A stretch of DNA of 64,000 nucleotides, taken from Monosporascus cannonballus. Lineage: Eukaryota; Ascomycota; Sordariomycetes; Xylariales. Shown in pieces: positions 38,727 through 51,095 of the stretch. The position numbers were made by a program, and so were the translations under genes. The first letter of the stretch is position 1. Every line of letters starts with the position of its first letter. The notes below the pieces were generated by a model. It was not told where the DNA came from. It saw only the letters and a list, made by a program, of their open reading frames with translations, and did not search any database. The stretch spans positions 62,200-126,199 of the forward strand of contig QJNS01000211.1 of assembly GCA_004154925.1 (NCBI GenBank). Direction: 5' to 3'.

Positions 38727-39386
38727 ATGTGCCTATTGATCCTGCACTATCTCAGCTGTCGTCACACCGCTCTGGCGTCCGGTTTCCCGTGCCCTCTCGG
38801 CCTGGACGCGTCTTCCTGCGAGCTTCTCCACGGATTCCAGCCGCCGGTCCATGACGAATGCCCGCAGTGCCGCCGCCAGGGCTAGGTGCCCGCGGCGGTC
38901 CGGGCCGGCCTGTGGACCCCCATCACCTACCAGCAGGCTGTCGAGATGACCACTGGCTCCGCTGGTGCCACCCCCGCAGAGGCCCCGGGCCAGCCGGTCA
39001 CTGCTGCCGCTGCCGAGGCCCCCGAGGAGAACGGCGATGCTCGCTCGGGAAGCAGCGGCCTGGAGCCCGGAGAGAGCTTTGCCGTCACGGAGGACGGCCG
39101 CTTTGTCCTTGGTGCGGCCTTCCAGGTGCCCATCCGCGAGGAGGCCCTGCGGGATGCCGGCAATGCCTCCGGGATGGCCTGGGTGGCCGATCCCACGAAC
39201 GGGGACGTGATTGCTGTTGACGACTTTGTCCCCTTGATGTCTGGTGGCCGGTCCGTCGAGGGGGCTCCGGCTGGCGTTAACAACGGCGTCAGCATCAGCA
39301 GCAACGGCAACAGCAGCAACGGCAATGGCGGCGGTAATGGTGCCAACGGCGACAACAGCAACACCAGCAGCAGCTCCCAGGAGTAA
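38727..39386 (+). CDS. Unrecognised GC-rich Cys-containing gene interrupted by one in-frame TAG
   Basis: From ATG 38727, in a GCCACCATG context, a frame of 52 codons ends at TAG 38883-38885. The same frame then stays open for 166 codons to TAA 39384-39386. Both halves use G/C third positions heavily and look coding. The first half has spaced Cys residues (SCRHTALASGFPCPLG, then DECPQCRR), suggesting a small metal-binding or disulfide-bonded module. The second half is Ala/Gly/Glu-rich, contains a VTEDGRFVLGAAFQVPI segment, and ends in an Asn/Gly/Ser low-complexity tail. I see no splice pair with good consensus that removes the TAG. A single CAG-to-TAG transition (RIP-compatible), readthrough, a sequencing error, or a genuine 52-aa protein upstream of a second ORF are all possible. 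The function is unknown. Confidence 0.55.
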
Positions 39387-41816
39387 AAAGGGGCCAAAAT
39401 AGATAGTGCAGCTTAGGACAGGGTGGAGCCAGTGGAATAACGCCGATTATGCTCATGAAACTGCTTATGCTATGCAAAACAAAGCTCTATGTGATTTTGT
39501 GATATTGATTCATAGTTGACGGATCTAACGGCCTATGCAAGTAGCTATGTATTTGGCCAGCAAAAGGAAACTTGATCATTCTTCAGAAATAGGATAACCA
39601 GTAGAACTAATAATTCTCGCGTTGATTGCTAACTGGACAATAGTGAAATGGCCCGGTTATCCATTCGCCTTTGGCACAGCAGCTCGTCTGTCTTAAGCTG
39701 TTGTGAAAGACGTTGCAGGCTTGCGAGAGGTAGCACAAGACCTCCTGAGACCTCCCGTAACCTCATAATAGTTTGCGTCAATAAGCTGGTCCCGGTGGTT
39801 GTCCACTTAACGGCGCCCGGCATTAAATGTAAGGGGCGGAGGTGACCGTACAACTTATTGTTGCCCGAAAACGACACCTGGGAATTACGACACATATTGC
39901 TGGGGAATTCATCAACTGTGCTGAACTTGGCTACTTCCCCATCGTGTTTGTCCAACTGGATCAGGGGTCCGGACCTCATATGGGTCGATCTGTCATGGCC
40001 CATAGGAGTCATCCGGATGCCCTGTGAAATAGGGGTCCTGATAGTCTCAGCGTCTTGCAATTATCTTTAAACTTACAAAGAGGACATAAAAAGAAACAAG
40101 GCTGTATGCGCGGCATCTGGGGCCTGGGCTTTAACAGACGCCTGGCAGCTATATTTATAGTTGTCAAGCGCCGTTCACCTCAACTTACCGTGAACGCGGT
40201 AGCTGCCGCGTTTGAATGCACCATTATTGAAAGAACTGGACCGCAGGCGGCGCTCGGAAATGCACAATTTCTGCCTATCAGGGAGCCAAGCACTCGCCCC
40301 TGGCCTGCGGCGGTGCTGTGCTCAATACAGTAATAAGGAACCCTTCTCTAAAGCATAAAAAGGGGGGGGGGGTTTCCCATGAGGAACCTCGGAACATTGG
40401 TTTGATGGGGACCAGTGGTTCCGTTTAGCGCCAGAGACGCCGCCACATGAGAGCTCCCAAGGTCTGCCTGTCTTTCTGCTGATTCAGACCCCGCGATCCT
40501 TTCCCAGCTCGTAGGCTGGCGCTGAATATCATACTTGGACAACATAAGGTAGGCAACAAAGGCCCTGACAAAAGATTGCACAGCGGTAATTATTTGGCAT
40601 GCAGGTAAAATTGATGGCAGACGAATACGGAATGATCTTTACAAATTGACAGCATCTACTGCAACATTATGCATGGTGAGGGGCGGAATTATGCTTGAGC
40701 AGCGTTACTTTGCAGCCTCAGCCCCAGCCTCCATTTCTATTTGTAGGCAGCCATTGGTGCTTGTGGAAGACGCGTATCCTTTGGCTGAAACATTTCATCC
40801 TATAGAACGATTGTGGTGTCGCATAATACAATCTGAAAGTATAGATTTGATCCCACTCCCTTGAGTAGTCTTGCTAGAATCAATTAAAATGGTCAATTGC
40901 ATCATACATCCAAGCACCTAAAGTAGAGGGGAAAGAGGGCACGCAGGTACGGCTACGTAGCCGAGTCTATCATTAAACCGGGACAAGGGGTCTTAGCAGT
41001 CTCCCCCCGCATTGACCACATTTTATTCCAATCGCAGTTAAATTCACGGCGTTTTCGGCCTTTTAGCAAGCTGCTAAGACTTCTCAGGTGCCTTAGGGCC
41101 AGGGGTCTTACAGGCGGCTACAGGTACTTAGCGCGAGTCCACTGGCATTGGATCACTGGCACATCCACTCTCCTACCCGCAATTGGCAAATTACGACTTG
41201 TTTTCGGGTCGTTTCATCACTTCTTTCACTTTTGCCTGTGCAAGAAGGCTCACAGGCTGCCTCTCGGTGGGCCTTTTCTTCTCGCGATCATTGCGACGGC
41301 CTGCTTTTGTATGCCTTCGTATCGGATCCCCTCATTTTGAAGCTTACATGGTCAGAGAAGCTGAATGACCTTCTCCTCGCTATCCTTTTATTCTTTGCCC
41401 TTCGAGACCGCTCCTTACTTTTCAATCCCCAACACTCATTGTTGAATCACTGCCGCGCCGACTTGCCTTTTACTCTCTTTGATTAAAGCCGACTGCGATT
41501 GTTTGCTCGCCTATCTCCAGATGCGCGCTTCCTTCGATTCAAGTTACAACGTTTCACAATCGTCGTACGCAAGAGCCCACGACATCGGGCAACGTACCCA
41601 ATTGGAAGAAGAAATCAGACCACCATTTTGGTCGCGGAGAGTTCAAGGGGCGATACTTTGAGGACGTGTGGAACACGGTATAACGCCTGAGTTTTGAGCA
41701 TGGCCGACTGGTAGCGTCTTTGGATTTGGAATAAATCGGTTGAAGGGATACCCTGACACCCGACCATCTTTCCGCTAAATTGTTTTTGCTTCTCGCGCGC
41801 CGTTCAAGAACACAAC
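39387..41816. other. Intergenic region, no gene seen
   Basis: Scattered short frames only. An 11-base G run lies at 40362-40372. The stretch before 41817 probably contains the promoter and leader of the next gene. Confidence 0.6.
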
Positions 41817-43659
41817 ATGCCGCATATAGGGGCGGTAATGGAGCGTAGTCTCCAAGAGCGGGCCTTCCGAGAAGGTCTCATTGACCTGGTTGCGCGGAGT
41901 CTTGCCGCAGGTTTGGGCAAACGGCAGGAACCCGTTTCAGACATCCAGGGTGGCATTTCGGATTTCCAGACCGCCATTAGCAGCTGGGATAATTGTATGG
42001 CGGCGAACTTCTGCAAGTATGGTGTCCGACAGCATTGATTGCCTCGCTCAGTAGCTAACAGACAACAGGTGGCCGGTGATTGGTATGATTATCCTAGGAG
42101 GGCTCATTATCCTCTCCATAGTCTGGTGCTGCGTGAGGTGCATCTGCTGTGGTCTCTCGTGTTGTTGCGAATGCTGCTATTGTTTTAAGTGCTGCGGAAA
42201 CTGCATGGGATGCTGTGACCCTCCTCGGGGAAAGGGCAACCAATATTTGCAGGAACCGTACATACCTCCACATCACGATCAAGGCTATAGGTCTCATCCA
42301 AACATGGCACCGGGTTACCCGCCAGCCCCTACTAAGCCCGAGCCACCTCAGTACGCTGAGTTCGATGCCGGGTCCAAGAAGGACGCTGACTCGCTACCCG
42401 CTATGCCGAGCTGGGAGGAGGCGAGCTCCAAGAAGGTGCTCATCGAGGAGGATAGCGTCGAACTGGAGCCGATAAAGAAGAAGCCCGAAGACGCTCAGAT
42501 ATTCCAGATGAATGCGGTCAATGCACCACAAGCTACAATTCCGAACGCAAGATCCCCTGGAGCTAGAGGTCCTTACGGCCCTCCTACAGGAAATAGCGCA
42601 CCGAATGGATATATGACGGCTGCTAATCCCTATGCAGGCCCATATGGGTCGAGCGGGCAGGCCCCTCAAGTTGGAAACCCTTGTGGACCTCCGCCAGTAA
42701 GTAGCGGATCAAATGCATACATGGCAGCTGCAGGCCCCCGCGCGAACCCATACGCACTGAGCAGGCAAGGCTCTGGGGCCAGAAGTCCTTACGCCCCTCA
42801 GGGGAGTCAAGGACCGGATGGGTACATGACAGCTGGTAACACCGACATGAACCCATATGAGTCAAACGACCAGGGCTACAATTCCTACAACGATGCTAGT
42901 TACGGTCAAGTGTCCCGGGAGTACTCGGACCAAGACCAAGGGTATGCCGCAACCAGTGCGATGGGACAAGGACAACCGGCACCCCATCAAGGCTATAACA
43001 ACGCCGCCTACCACGTAGGCCAGATGGGTCAAGGATATCCGCAGTCGCGAACTCCGGCACCCTATTACGATGAGCCTGCGCGAGGTGGAACGCCGGAACC
43101 TTATGGTATGGGACCAGGTCGTGGAACTCCGGCCAACAATGGTGCAATCGCGGGCCCTCCTAGAGTAGCTTCGCCTGCTGTGCAGGCAGCGTATGTGTAC
43201 GACGGTTTTGATCGAAGACCGTCGCCAGGTCCTAACGGCGCTTATGGATATGGTGACAATCGCCAAACGCCATCTCCGGGCCCAGACGCTGCCTATCGAT
43301 ACGATCAAAGGTCGAATACGCCGGGCATCAACCATCGACCATACTCTCCCGCTCCCCAGGGACAGTACTCTACGGACATATATCAACATCCAGGGTCCCA
43401 GGTGCAATATACGGCCGACAGCACCCAACAATATCCTCCATCTTCCCAACCGGACTACTCATCCCAGTCCAGTAGACCTCTGATAAAGTCGTCCCCCGTA
43501 GCGAACTATTCAGACATGTCAGCTTCTCCGATCCAGAATAACGGCGGGTTTGACTTTACTTCCGGCTACAGCCGGCCTACGTCACCTCCTGAGCAGACGA
43601 CAACTGGTGTGAAAGCTTATCCCGGATATCGCCCATATAAGCCGCAGCGAGAGAGCTAG
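41817..43659 (+). CDS. Fibroin-3-related Cys-rich single-pass membrane protein
   Basis: Two exons, 41817-42016 and 42069-43659, give 596 aa. The 52-nt intron has a GTATGG donor, a GCTAAC branch site and a CAG acceptor; the splice restores FCKWPVIGM, which leads straight into the membrane helix. Layout: a 65-residue N-terminal region with an Asp/Trp motif and two Cys (SWDNCMAANFC); one transmembrane helix (about 71-85, VIGMIILGGLIILSIV); then a block with 16 Cys in about 30 residues just inside the membrane; then a 480-residue Pro/Gly/Tyr/Ser-rich tail. The tail contains a loose three-fold repeat (GYMTAANPYAG, AYMAAAGPRANPY, GYMTAGNTDMNPY) and SPGP repeats. The architecture fits fungal proteins annotated as fibroin-3 related, probably at the plasma membrane. 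The juxtamembrane Cys block is a plausible palmitoylation site (inference). The molecular role is unknown. Confidence 0.8.
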
Positions 43660-45433
43660 AGCCAGCAGTGCGACCGGTCAAGCGTACGATAGCCAGGAAG
43701 CTTCGATTCGATACGTGGCATTTACGATTTGGAACTCGGAGCTTGAGATACCCAAGTAGATGAGCACTTTCCGGCATTGTTTAAAGCCAAAATCTTGCAG
43801 GCGTTTGCAGAATCCTATTTATCATTTTCATGTTGTACCATTTTCACATATTAAAGCGAGCACATCATACGACGATCTGTGTACATCAATGAACATCCCG
43901 GTAGAGTTGCAAGGCGTCTCATCCTCCTCATGCCGGTTAGCGGTTGATTAGAGCGAAACATCGATGAGTTTGACATCTGATTATTTGACTCCTGCATATC
44001 ATAATACGGTCGTTTGAAGCGTCACTTGTTCTTGAACCTTTTAGCCCGATCCGAATCTTAACCCTAAGCAAATCCCCAAGTCTCTAGAGGTCAACCCTGA
44101 GGAATTCCGTGGCAGAATTTGGGCGTTGAAGCATACATCGCCACTGACATGGGTCGAAGTCGGCTTATGATGTCCAGCGTGGTAGAGTGGTATCGCGCTT
44201 CCAACATCTCTATACGTTCCAGTTCAACATATGGATATGTCCATCTTCTCGCCTATTTTGATGTCGTGGAATCCGACACTGAAATCTAGCGCGACTCCAG
44301 AAGTCACTTCACCGGACCCGCGACGCTCAAACTCCGTCGACGATGCCAAAGCCCCTTTCTCGGAAAAATGGCACGCAGCATGTGGAATTCCAAGCTTAAG
44401 TATCTCCTCCCTTCTCGCACAAGACAAGCCCTATAAATCGCATTACACTGGAACCGTTCCATCGTCCCCCAAGACAAAACTGGGTGATAGGCCCTCTAGG
44501 TAGCGTGGGCGGGCCTCTCTCTCTCTCCCAGAGAACGACCCTGCCGAGGGAGAGCTACGGCCGTCGACGGCCCCTGGATATGAAATCCCTCCATGCACAC
44601 CGCTGAATCTCACCGTAGAGCTCACCGTAGAAGCCGACCACCAAGGTCCGTGGGCCGTAGTAAGGCGTGTAAGGATTATATATAGTTACCTGTCACGACC
44701 GTCGGAGGCCATCAGGTCCGCAGACATATTACAGGGCAACCGGGCCGCCAGGTGGGTGGGTACATGTAGACTTACTTTGCGCGTGAGACGCCCTTATTCG
44801 TACGACGGCGCCACCCGAAGTGCGTTCGCACATGCGCTCGCACGACCACGTGATGGGGGTGACGCGAACGCGGTGTGGCGCAGCGCAGGAGAAAGACCTT
44901 CCAGGACCAGTTGAGGTAGGACCATCAGCTCATTTTGCGTGGCAGGGAAAACGGGCGGCGTCGCACCAAAATCGGGCGGTTTCGTCCCAATGCGATGCCA
45001 CGCTGGATACCCGGCCCTGCGTCATTCGCCAAGCTCCGTTGCCAAGTCTCTGGCTGTCAAGAAGCTTGAGGGAAAGAAGGGGAAAGCCATGGGCGCGGTT
45101 CCTTGCGGTTGCCACCATAGACACTTAGATTCACCTGTGTACTGTGGGCAGGTGATTTAGCTCTGAGGATATTCAGTATCTTGATTATTAGGAAATGAAG
45201 TTCTTTTTATCATTAACAGGTCAATTACTGGTCGTCATGACAAGGCGCCGTCCGTCCATCCGTGGGATATCACATGTGTTCGTCCACTTTCGCCCCAAAC
45301 GCCATACGTGAGCTTCTCTAAGGTATACATCCATGTACCTCCTAACCATACCAAAACTCTCGCGGTCTCGTTAGCCCAGCTCCATTCCAATTAATGGCAG
45401 TCCTCTATCACACCCGAACAAGCCCCATCCAAC
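43660..45433. other. Intergenic region with weak short frames
   Basis: An ATG-initiated 90-codon frame at 44231-44503 (plus) is the best candidate but has no recognisable domain, and an antisense frame overlaps it. A tRNA-Gly-like 5' half occurs near 44172-44203, but no matching 3' half was found. A 12-bp direct repeat (CTCACCGTAGAG/CTCACCGTAGAA) lies at 44608-44631. Confidence 0.5.
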
Positions 45434-45998
45434 TTAGGGTCGACCAGACGGAGGCGGTCCAGGGGGAGGAGCGTAGTCATTCGCTCCGGCGGGGACGTAA
45501 GTATTCTTAGGCTGCTGTACGCCTTCTTGCTGGCCGTAGTATCCGCCGGCAGGATGCTGGGAGTGCATTGGGTAAGATGGGCCCTGCGGCGCGCCATACG
45601 CGGGCGGGGGATGGCGGTTGTTGTTGTAAGCGTAAGCATTGTTATGCTGGGCGTTGCGTGGGTTCCCGCCCATCCAGCCCATGCCGTACATTGGCCTCAA
45701 TCCCCTCTTGCGGCGACGCCGTGAATTGATACAGCTGGCCCCTCATTAGATTGGTTGTTCTGCGTCTGGCAGGATACATGTATCCCTAACCACGATGAGG
45801 GTGTGAGACTTACGCAATGATGAAGAATAAGAGGATGCCCAAAAAAATAAGAAGTCCCAGCAAGATCCAACGACCATAGTAAGACCACCTGTCATAGCAC
45901 CGTCCGCGGCTGTAGATGGTTCCGCTCGGACATCGGTATCCGTATTGGCGTGCGCTCAAGAAAGGCGTTTCCATGTCTAGCACATTTGAAGGTGCCAT
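45434..45998 (-). CDS. Rcr-like membrane protein with PPxY motif
   Basis: Two exons, 45998-45814 and 45734-45434, give 161 aa. The 79-nt intron has a GTAAGT donor and CAG acceptor, and the splice creates FFIIACINSRRRRKRG at the membrane boundary. Order: a short extracellular N-terminus with two Cys (YRCPSGTIYSRGRCYDRW); one transmembrane helix (about residues 45-62, WILLGLLIFLGILLFFII); a strongly basic stop-transfer cluster; then a Tyr/Pro/Asn-rich cytosolic tail with PMYGMGW and a PPAY (PPxY) motif. This is the layout of the RCR1/RCR2 family, which in yeast influences chitin deposition and sorting of plasma-membrane proteins, with PPxY motifs recruiting the Rsp5 ubiquitin ligase. The match rests on architecture and the RRRR...RPMYG signature, so the family assignment is good but the exact role is inferred. 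Confidence 0.82.
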
Positions 45999-47058
45999 GG
46001 CTGGAGGATAGGTAATCTGACTTTACTGGAAGTCGTGAGTCAGAAATGAGAAATACTACGTTAGTTAGGGGGAATGGGGTTTGGTTGTCTTGGTGAACAA
46101 TAAAAGAAAACATACCGAGCTACCTGGGATATGATGGTGACTGGGTAGGTAGTGACGTCGCAATATTGATCCCAGGTGTCTATGGTAACGCAGAAGGCGT
46201 GAAAGCTGTCGGTAACCGAAACACAGCACGGAGGTGCCGGAATAACTTGGCGAGATGCAGTATGGATATCCCGTCTGACGATGAAAACAATTGGAGAAAT
46301 CGCGTTTTTCTTTTCAAGATAAGGAAGAGATGGGATGCCCTTTTTACATACGTTGGAGGGCAATCGTCAGATTCGTCACTGCGTCATTCCTTGTTAAATC
46401 CATGGGCCGCAGCAGGCTTCTGCATAGTAAGTTAGCAAACCCGTAAAAGCACATCGTAAGTACCGTATGCCCGCTGCGGTCTAAAAAGTTGGTAGGCCTT
46501 GGCTATGTGGCTTTGCCACGGCGGTCGTGGCCACGAGCTTTTCCTTGGCTTACGTAAACAAAGGTCAAATAAGTGAATCTGAATGGTTTCGGCATTAAGC
46601 GTATTGTTTTCTAATTATTCATTCAGCCTCCCTTCATTCGAAGGTTGTATCCGAGAGCATATCCTACGTCTTGGTATCACGGTGTCCCGGCTCGAAGCTG
46701 GCCATTGAATTACATGAGCGCATGTCATCTTTAGGTCCACTCTCAGGGCTGAGAGCTATGCTTTGACCAGGTAGAAATGTGGGCTCGGTTCACGTGTAAT
46801 AGATGGCGGTCGTCTTTCTCGCATGATGAGATACGCATCAGCTGTTCCTGACCCCGTCATCGCTCATGGGAAAATTCAGAGATAATAAGCTCGACCGCCC
46901 CCGAATGGATCTATTGAAGAGGCTATAAACATACCAATGCACCATGATGGCTGGTTACGCGTACTCGTATACTTCAGACCGCTTTTGGGCAAATTGCTGC
47001 AGCTTCGGTTCCAAAAGCTAATACTGTGGGTTCGACCGGTTAGACCAACAAATGGGTT
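45999..47058. other. Intergenic region, no gene seen
   Basis: Only short frames on either strand. Its left end probably contains the 5' leader of the Rcr-like gene, which starts at 45998 on the minus strand. Confidence 0.6.
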
Positions 47059-47865
47059 CTAGACGCACTTCCCTCGGCCCCTCCACCCCTTGGGCCCAGG
47101 TACGGTGTTGTTCTGGGCTGGTAGCCTATCTCCGGAGATGCCTTCAAGGGGCGGTAGGACTGACAAATACCTCCCTGCCTTCGTGGTATAGACTCGGCCG
47201 GCAACCTTGTCAGAAAGACCCGGACCTGTGGCAAGCTTAATGTGAGTGGGGAGAAAAGAGGCCAGCGTGCACAAAGAGCGAAGGGGAGACATATCCCCGT
47301 ACGAATAGGCCCCGGGGGAACTTGACGAGGTAGTCCTCGCCGGGCGTTGTAGTTCCGTCGCGCACGTGGGGTAGAAGTGCGGCAGCCAGAGCTCGATCAT
47401 GATGATCTCGTGGCGGATCAGGTAGTTGCCATTCAGGTCGGCCTGGAAGTAGCCGGACGAGTCGCCGAAGGCGCGGCCGCGGCTCAAAGTCTCCTCGGCG
47501 ACCTTGAACCACGACAGGGAGCCCGACCCTGCCACCAGCGCGCAGGCCCTGCCGTAGCCTGCCATATACGCCAGCGCGGGGCCGAGGGCATGGTACCAGA
47601 AGCGGTACATGCACCGGAAGTTGCAACTGCGGCCCTCCGGGCATTTGCGATCTTCGTCCTCGGGGTCGCAGTAGAAACCCAGGGTCGAGTCATCCCAGGT
47701 GTAGTGGTTGGCGTAGTGCGCCGTGACGGTGCCGCCGGCCTTGACGGGGGCCTGGTAGGAACCTGGGAGGGCCTCACCGTTGTCATTGCACGTCAGGTTG
47801 GGCGGGGGCGGATCCTGCAGCGGCGCTGGATGAGATCCCCCTGGCGCTCTGGAGGCTCGGACCAC
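47059..47865 (-). pseudogene. Degenerate AA9 (GH61)-like polysaccharide monooxygenase
   Basis: The minus-strand frame resembles secreted AA9 lytic polysaccharide monooxygenases, copper enzymes that oxidatively cleave cellulose. Recognisable pieces in order: NLTCNDNGEALPGSYQAPVK, a WYHALGPALAYMA segment (copper-ligand His region), SLSWFKVAEE, GNYLIRHEI, HFYPTC, PGAYSYGD and near the end NTVPGPKGW. Defects: there is no ATG and no signal peptide or N-terminal His (the frame opens at GTG after a stop). The expected GTTTPGEDYLVKF stretch sits in a different register between TCAT and PGAYSYGD, implying two compensating one-base frameshifts, the second at a C-rich run near 47306-47312. The family's conserved QFYP Gln is His here. 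An insert between YSYGD and NTVPGP may be an unspliced intron. It is either a pseudogene or a gene affected by sequence errors with an unseen first exon. Confidence 0.6.
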
Positions 47866-50800
47866 TTGTATCTAGTTCAGTGAGCTCCGCGCCTGGATGG
47901 ATGAATGGGCGACACGATGTTATGAAGCAATTACTAACGAACAACGAGAACTTCATCACAACTTCATATACAGGTGTCCGAGTATAAATATCTTGAATGG
48001 CTCATCGGTCTCGATTCCAGATCCGCCGCTACCTTTTACTTCCCAGGCCGGCAGACGTCTGCGCCTCAACCATCGTAGGATTGCCTCTATCCATAGCCGT
48101 AGAAACCGCTTTGCAACTCTGCCTCGTTCGTAGGGGTTATCCGCTATACCCCTAGTAAAGGCGACCATAGAGAGCTCTTCTCTCCGGAGTTTGGAGGGCC
48201 TGTTCCATTGCATGTCGGGATGCTGGTGAGGAGCCTATGAGAGATGCTGGAGGTCCGCGAGAGAGTGCGGAGAAACGCAGGGCTGAATAAAGTAAGGCGT
48301 TTCTGCAGGTGCACGCGCGGATGAGCTGGTGATCCAAGGTAAATGGAGGCGCTTTTGTCCTCTTCTTCGATGAATCCGCGGTTTGGGCCCTTCGAGAGTT
48401 CGGGCCCGCGGCCGCCCGTCGGTAGGCAAGCACTTCTGGAGCAACGCTGGAGCGAGGAATCCCTGGAAGAGCCGCACCGAGACGCGAGTGCCCTTGCTTC
48501 TGCAGTCCGGTGCCCGGGCGGCGGGGAAGAGGATCTCCCGCTCTCATGTTTCGGGCATGCGCCCCCTTGGGCGTTGCTGTCTCGAGACCTGCCCCCTTTC
48601 ACGCTCTCTGATGAGTAGCCGTAACGGAGACACTGTGAAGAGGATATCTGCCGGGGCGGTCTTTACGCGGACGCCCCAAGAGTAGCTCTCACGCCAAACT
48701 ATTTGGTGGCAGGTGCCAACTATTAATCAGATCTTTACGAGGAGTTCCCTATACCATGCGAAGTGACTTATCACTCGCAGCCGAGGGAAGATCATGGCAT
48801 TGTTAATTCCAAGTCTTAAGAAGAGCAAGGGGTGTTGTTTGATAGGGGGCAGGGCTGTGTGTTCTCCCATCCCGTGGATACCTCTCATTTACCCCTTTTA
48901 GTAACGATTACGTGTTTACTCAAGGCTATATATATATACACGACACTATAAGAGTTTGCATTCAGTCACCTGCATCGGTTCGTGGCGTCGAGAGATGCCG
49001 TCGGCTGGCGCTTCATTACTATATACCTAGATGAGCTATTCCTCTTAACGCCTCATCTTGGGTCGCTAGATACCTAATCAGCCGGGGGGGTCTCGGCGTG
49101 AACAGTATTTAGTAGTTAAGGTAGAGCTGGGTTGGACAATTTCGCCTATATATGAGGCAAGCGCTTAGCCCGCCAAAGGCCCATTGCCTGGTCTGATCAA
49201 CATAATCGATAGGACTTACCTGAATAGCCGCGATTCCTTTATAGGGAAGCTGCTTTGCTTTTGTTTGGGCGACTATGCGATTCTAATCGCACGTATTATT
49301 ATACCCGCTACGCGAGGCATATGGGATAAGACAAGTCGATGCTTCTTGTTCAGGGCATCAATGTCCCTGTGAACCTCGTGATGGAATGCTAGACATAGCT
49401 AGCCAGGACTTCATTGGGACATCCGGGCGAGGGATAACACAAATGCACGCAGGGTTCGAAAAGCGATTTGTTAAACTTCATGTCAAAATCGTATTCCTCA
49501 AGTGTAGGTTGGTAAGGACCATTGGAATGGGGGAGAAGGAGAAAGGAAACCCCACCCTCAGCTGTCCCTCCTCACAGGAAGCCAAGGACTGGAACCCTGA
49601 CATCGGTAGCATGTCTGTCTGCCTGAACTGAGTCATCAACATCTCCCTTGGCCTATCGTCTTGGAGGTACCTCATATACCATACGCCTTCCCACCTCGCC
49701 TAAGTGCATGGATGCAAACCCTTCAAGCTGTTGCGCGGGGTTTCTGAGATGGAGTATTTCAAGTCATTTACCTGTTAGCCCAGTAGGTATACTCAAATGC
49801 GGACAGGACTTCGCGATGCACGAAAGAATAACACAGCGCACAAGGTAGTATCTGAGGAGCATTCCCACCCAGGTGGCTGGCCAACAGAAGAACCATGAAT
49901 GACAGACAGACCACCTGCAGGATTGGGGGCTAGAAAGAGTGTGTGCAGGGAGCAATGGGTGAGTGAGTGACTGAGTGATTTGATGAGTGATGGGAACAGC
50001 AGACCACGACCGATGACTGGAACGGAGCGGCGGGCGGCAGAGGAGGAGGAGTGTTCAAGGGTTCTCCTGCTACGACTAATGACGCGACGCCACGTCAAAA
50101 ATCTCCGTCGCATCACCGCATCGGCGTGGAAGGCATGGCTGTGGTCTGTGTGTAGCCCATTCTTCCCTCGAGTACTTGACTGCTTCTTTCCTGTGCCCCT
50201 TCTCCTTGTGACCAACTATTCCTTTCTTCTTTTTTTCTCTTTCTCCTCTCTTGGTAGTCGGATTGCCAACTTTAAGTTCTTGCGGAAAGTCCGCAGAAAT
50301 ACGAATAGCGTGCCTATTATAGCGGACTCATATTTATCGAGCGGTTGCCAAGCGTACCTGTAGGTACCTGACATGCCTTTGCGCCTTACCAACATACGAC
50401 CTTGCAACGGGTGAAGAAAAAAAAAAGAGGAAAAAGATAAACATACTTTCTTGTTGCTCTAACTCACTTTACGGCGGCTTATTTCTTATTCTCCTTGTGT
50501 GCCGACATTCTCTAAGCCCTCGTACGGTAATATAGTATTGGTTTTACAGGGGTTTAAATTCATCCATTCCCAGATACAGTCGTCAAGAGTCATCAGTTTC
50601 ATCAACATGCGCCTAACTACATCGATACCTCCTCGCCTCCCCTCGTCGCGACCGAACCATTCGTCTGAGCCTGCACAGCTTTGTTAGAAGGTCCAACTAA
50701 GGGAAATCGGTTTGCCAAGTGAACATCCCAGCTCATTTGGTCCTTCAGTCCGATAATATCTGGGCCCGTATGATCGTTCATGCTGACGGAGTTCGGATCG

Positions 50801-51095
50801 GGCTGGCGAGGCGCATTAGGAAAAGAAATACCAGAAGGTGAGTTTCCGGACCTAGGAGAAGCGCAAACAGCGCGACTCTTTCTACATCCAGCTCGCGAGA
50901 GAAGTTTTATATATTAGGTCGTCGCCGGCCGAGGGGTGGAAACCATTTTTATGATCCCTGGATATCATGAGCGTCATCAATGCATCAAAATCTGTTGTGG
51001 AAATCCTTCCGAAAGGTTCTCGAGGTCAAGCCAATGGTGCCGGACTGGCCGACGGCGGAACAGGAAGACAAACGAGGGTTTCGGAGGAGCTGGTC
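47866..51095. other. Intergenic region with unsupported short frames
   Basis: Overlapping frames on both strands occur in a GC-rich patch at 48150-48620; the best ATG-initiated one is 48343-48618 (plus, 91 codons). An ATG frame at 49983-50363 (plus, 126 codons) has hydrophobic stretches but also a dense antisense frame. No domain was recognised in either, and no RNA gene is apparent. Confidence 0.5.

Noticed and set aside
44172..44232. tRNA-Gly-like 5' half (GTGGTAGAGTGGTATCGCGCTTCC) followed by a GTTCAAC T-loop-like motif
   Set aside because: No complementary acceptor stem or proper T-arm can be formed and no anticodon stem closes; at most a tRNA fragment.
44231..44503. Plus-strand 90-codon ATG frame
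   Set aside because: Codon pattern is ambiguous, an antisense frame of similar length overlaps it, and no domain or flanking exon was found.
48144..48618. Overlapping 91-152-codon frames on both strands
   Set aside because: GC-rich sequence yields long frames in several registers by chance; the longest opens with GTG and none shows a domain.
49983..50363. Plus-strand 126-codon ATG frame with hydrophobic segments
   Set aside because: An equally long antisense frame exists and the hydrophobic part comes from a T/C-rich tract; no family resemblance.
50391..50430. ACATACGACC, like the 5' end of Neurospora 5S rRNA
   Set aside because: Similarity stops after 10 bases; none of the internal 5S promoter boxes follow.
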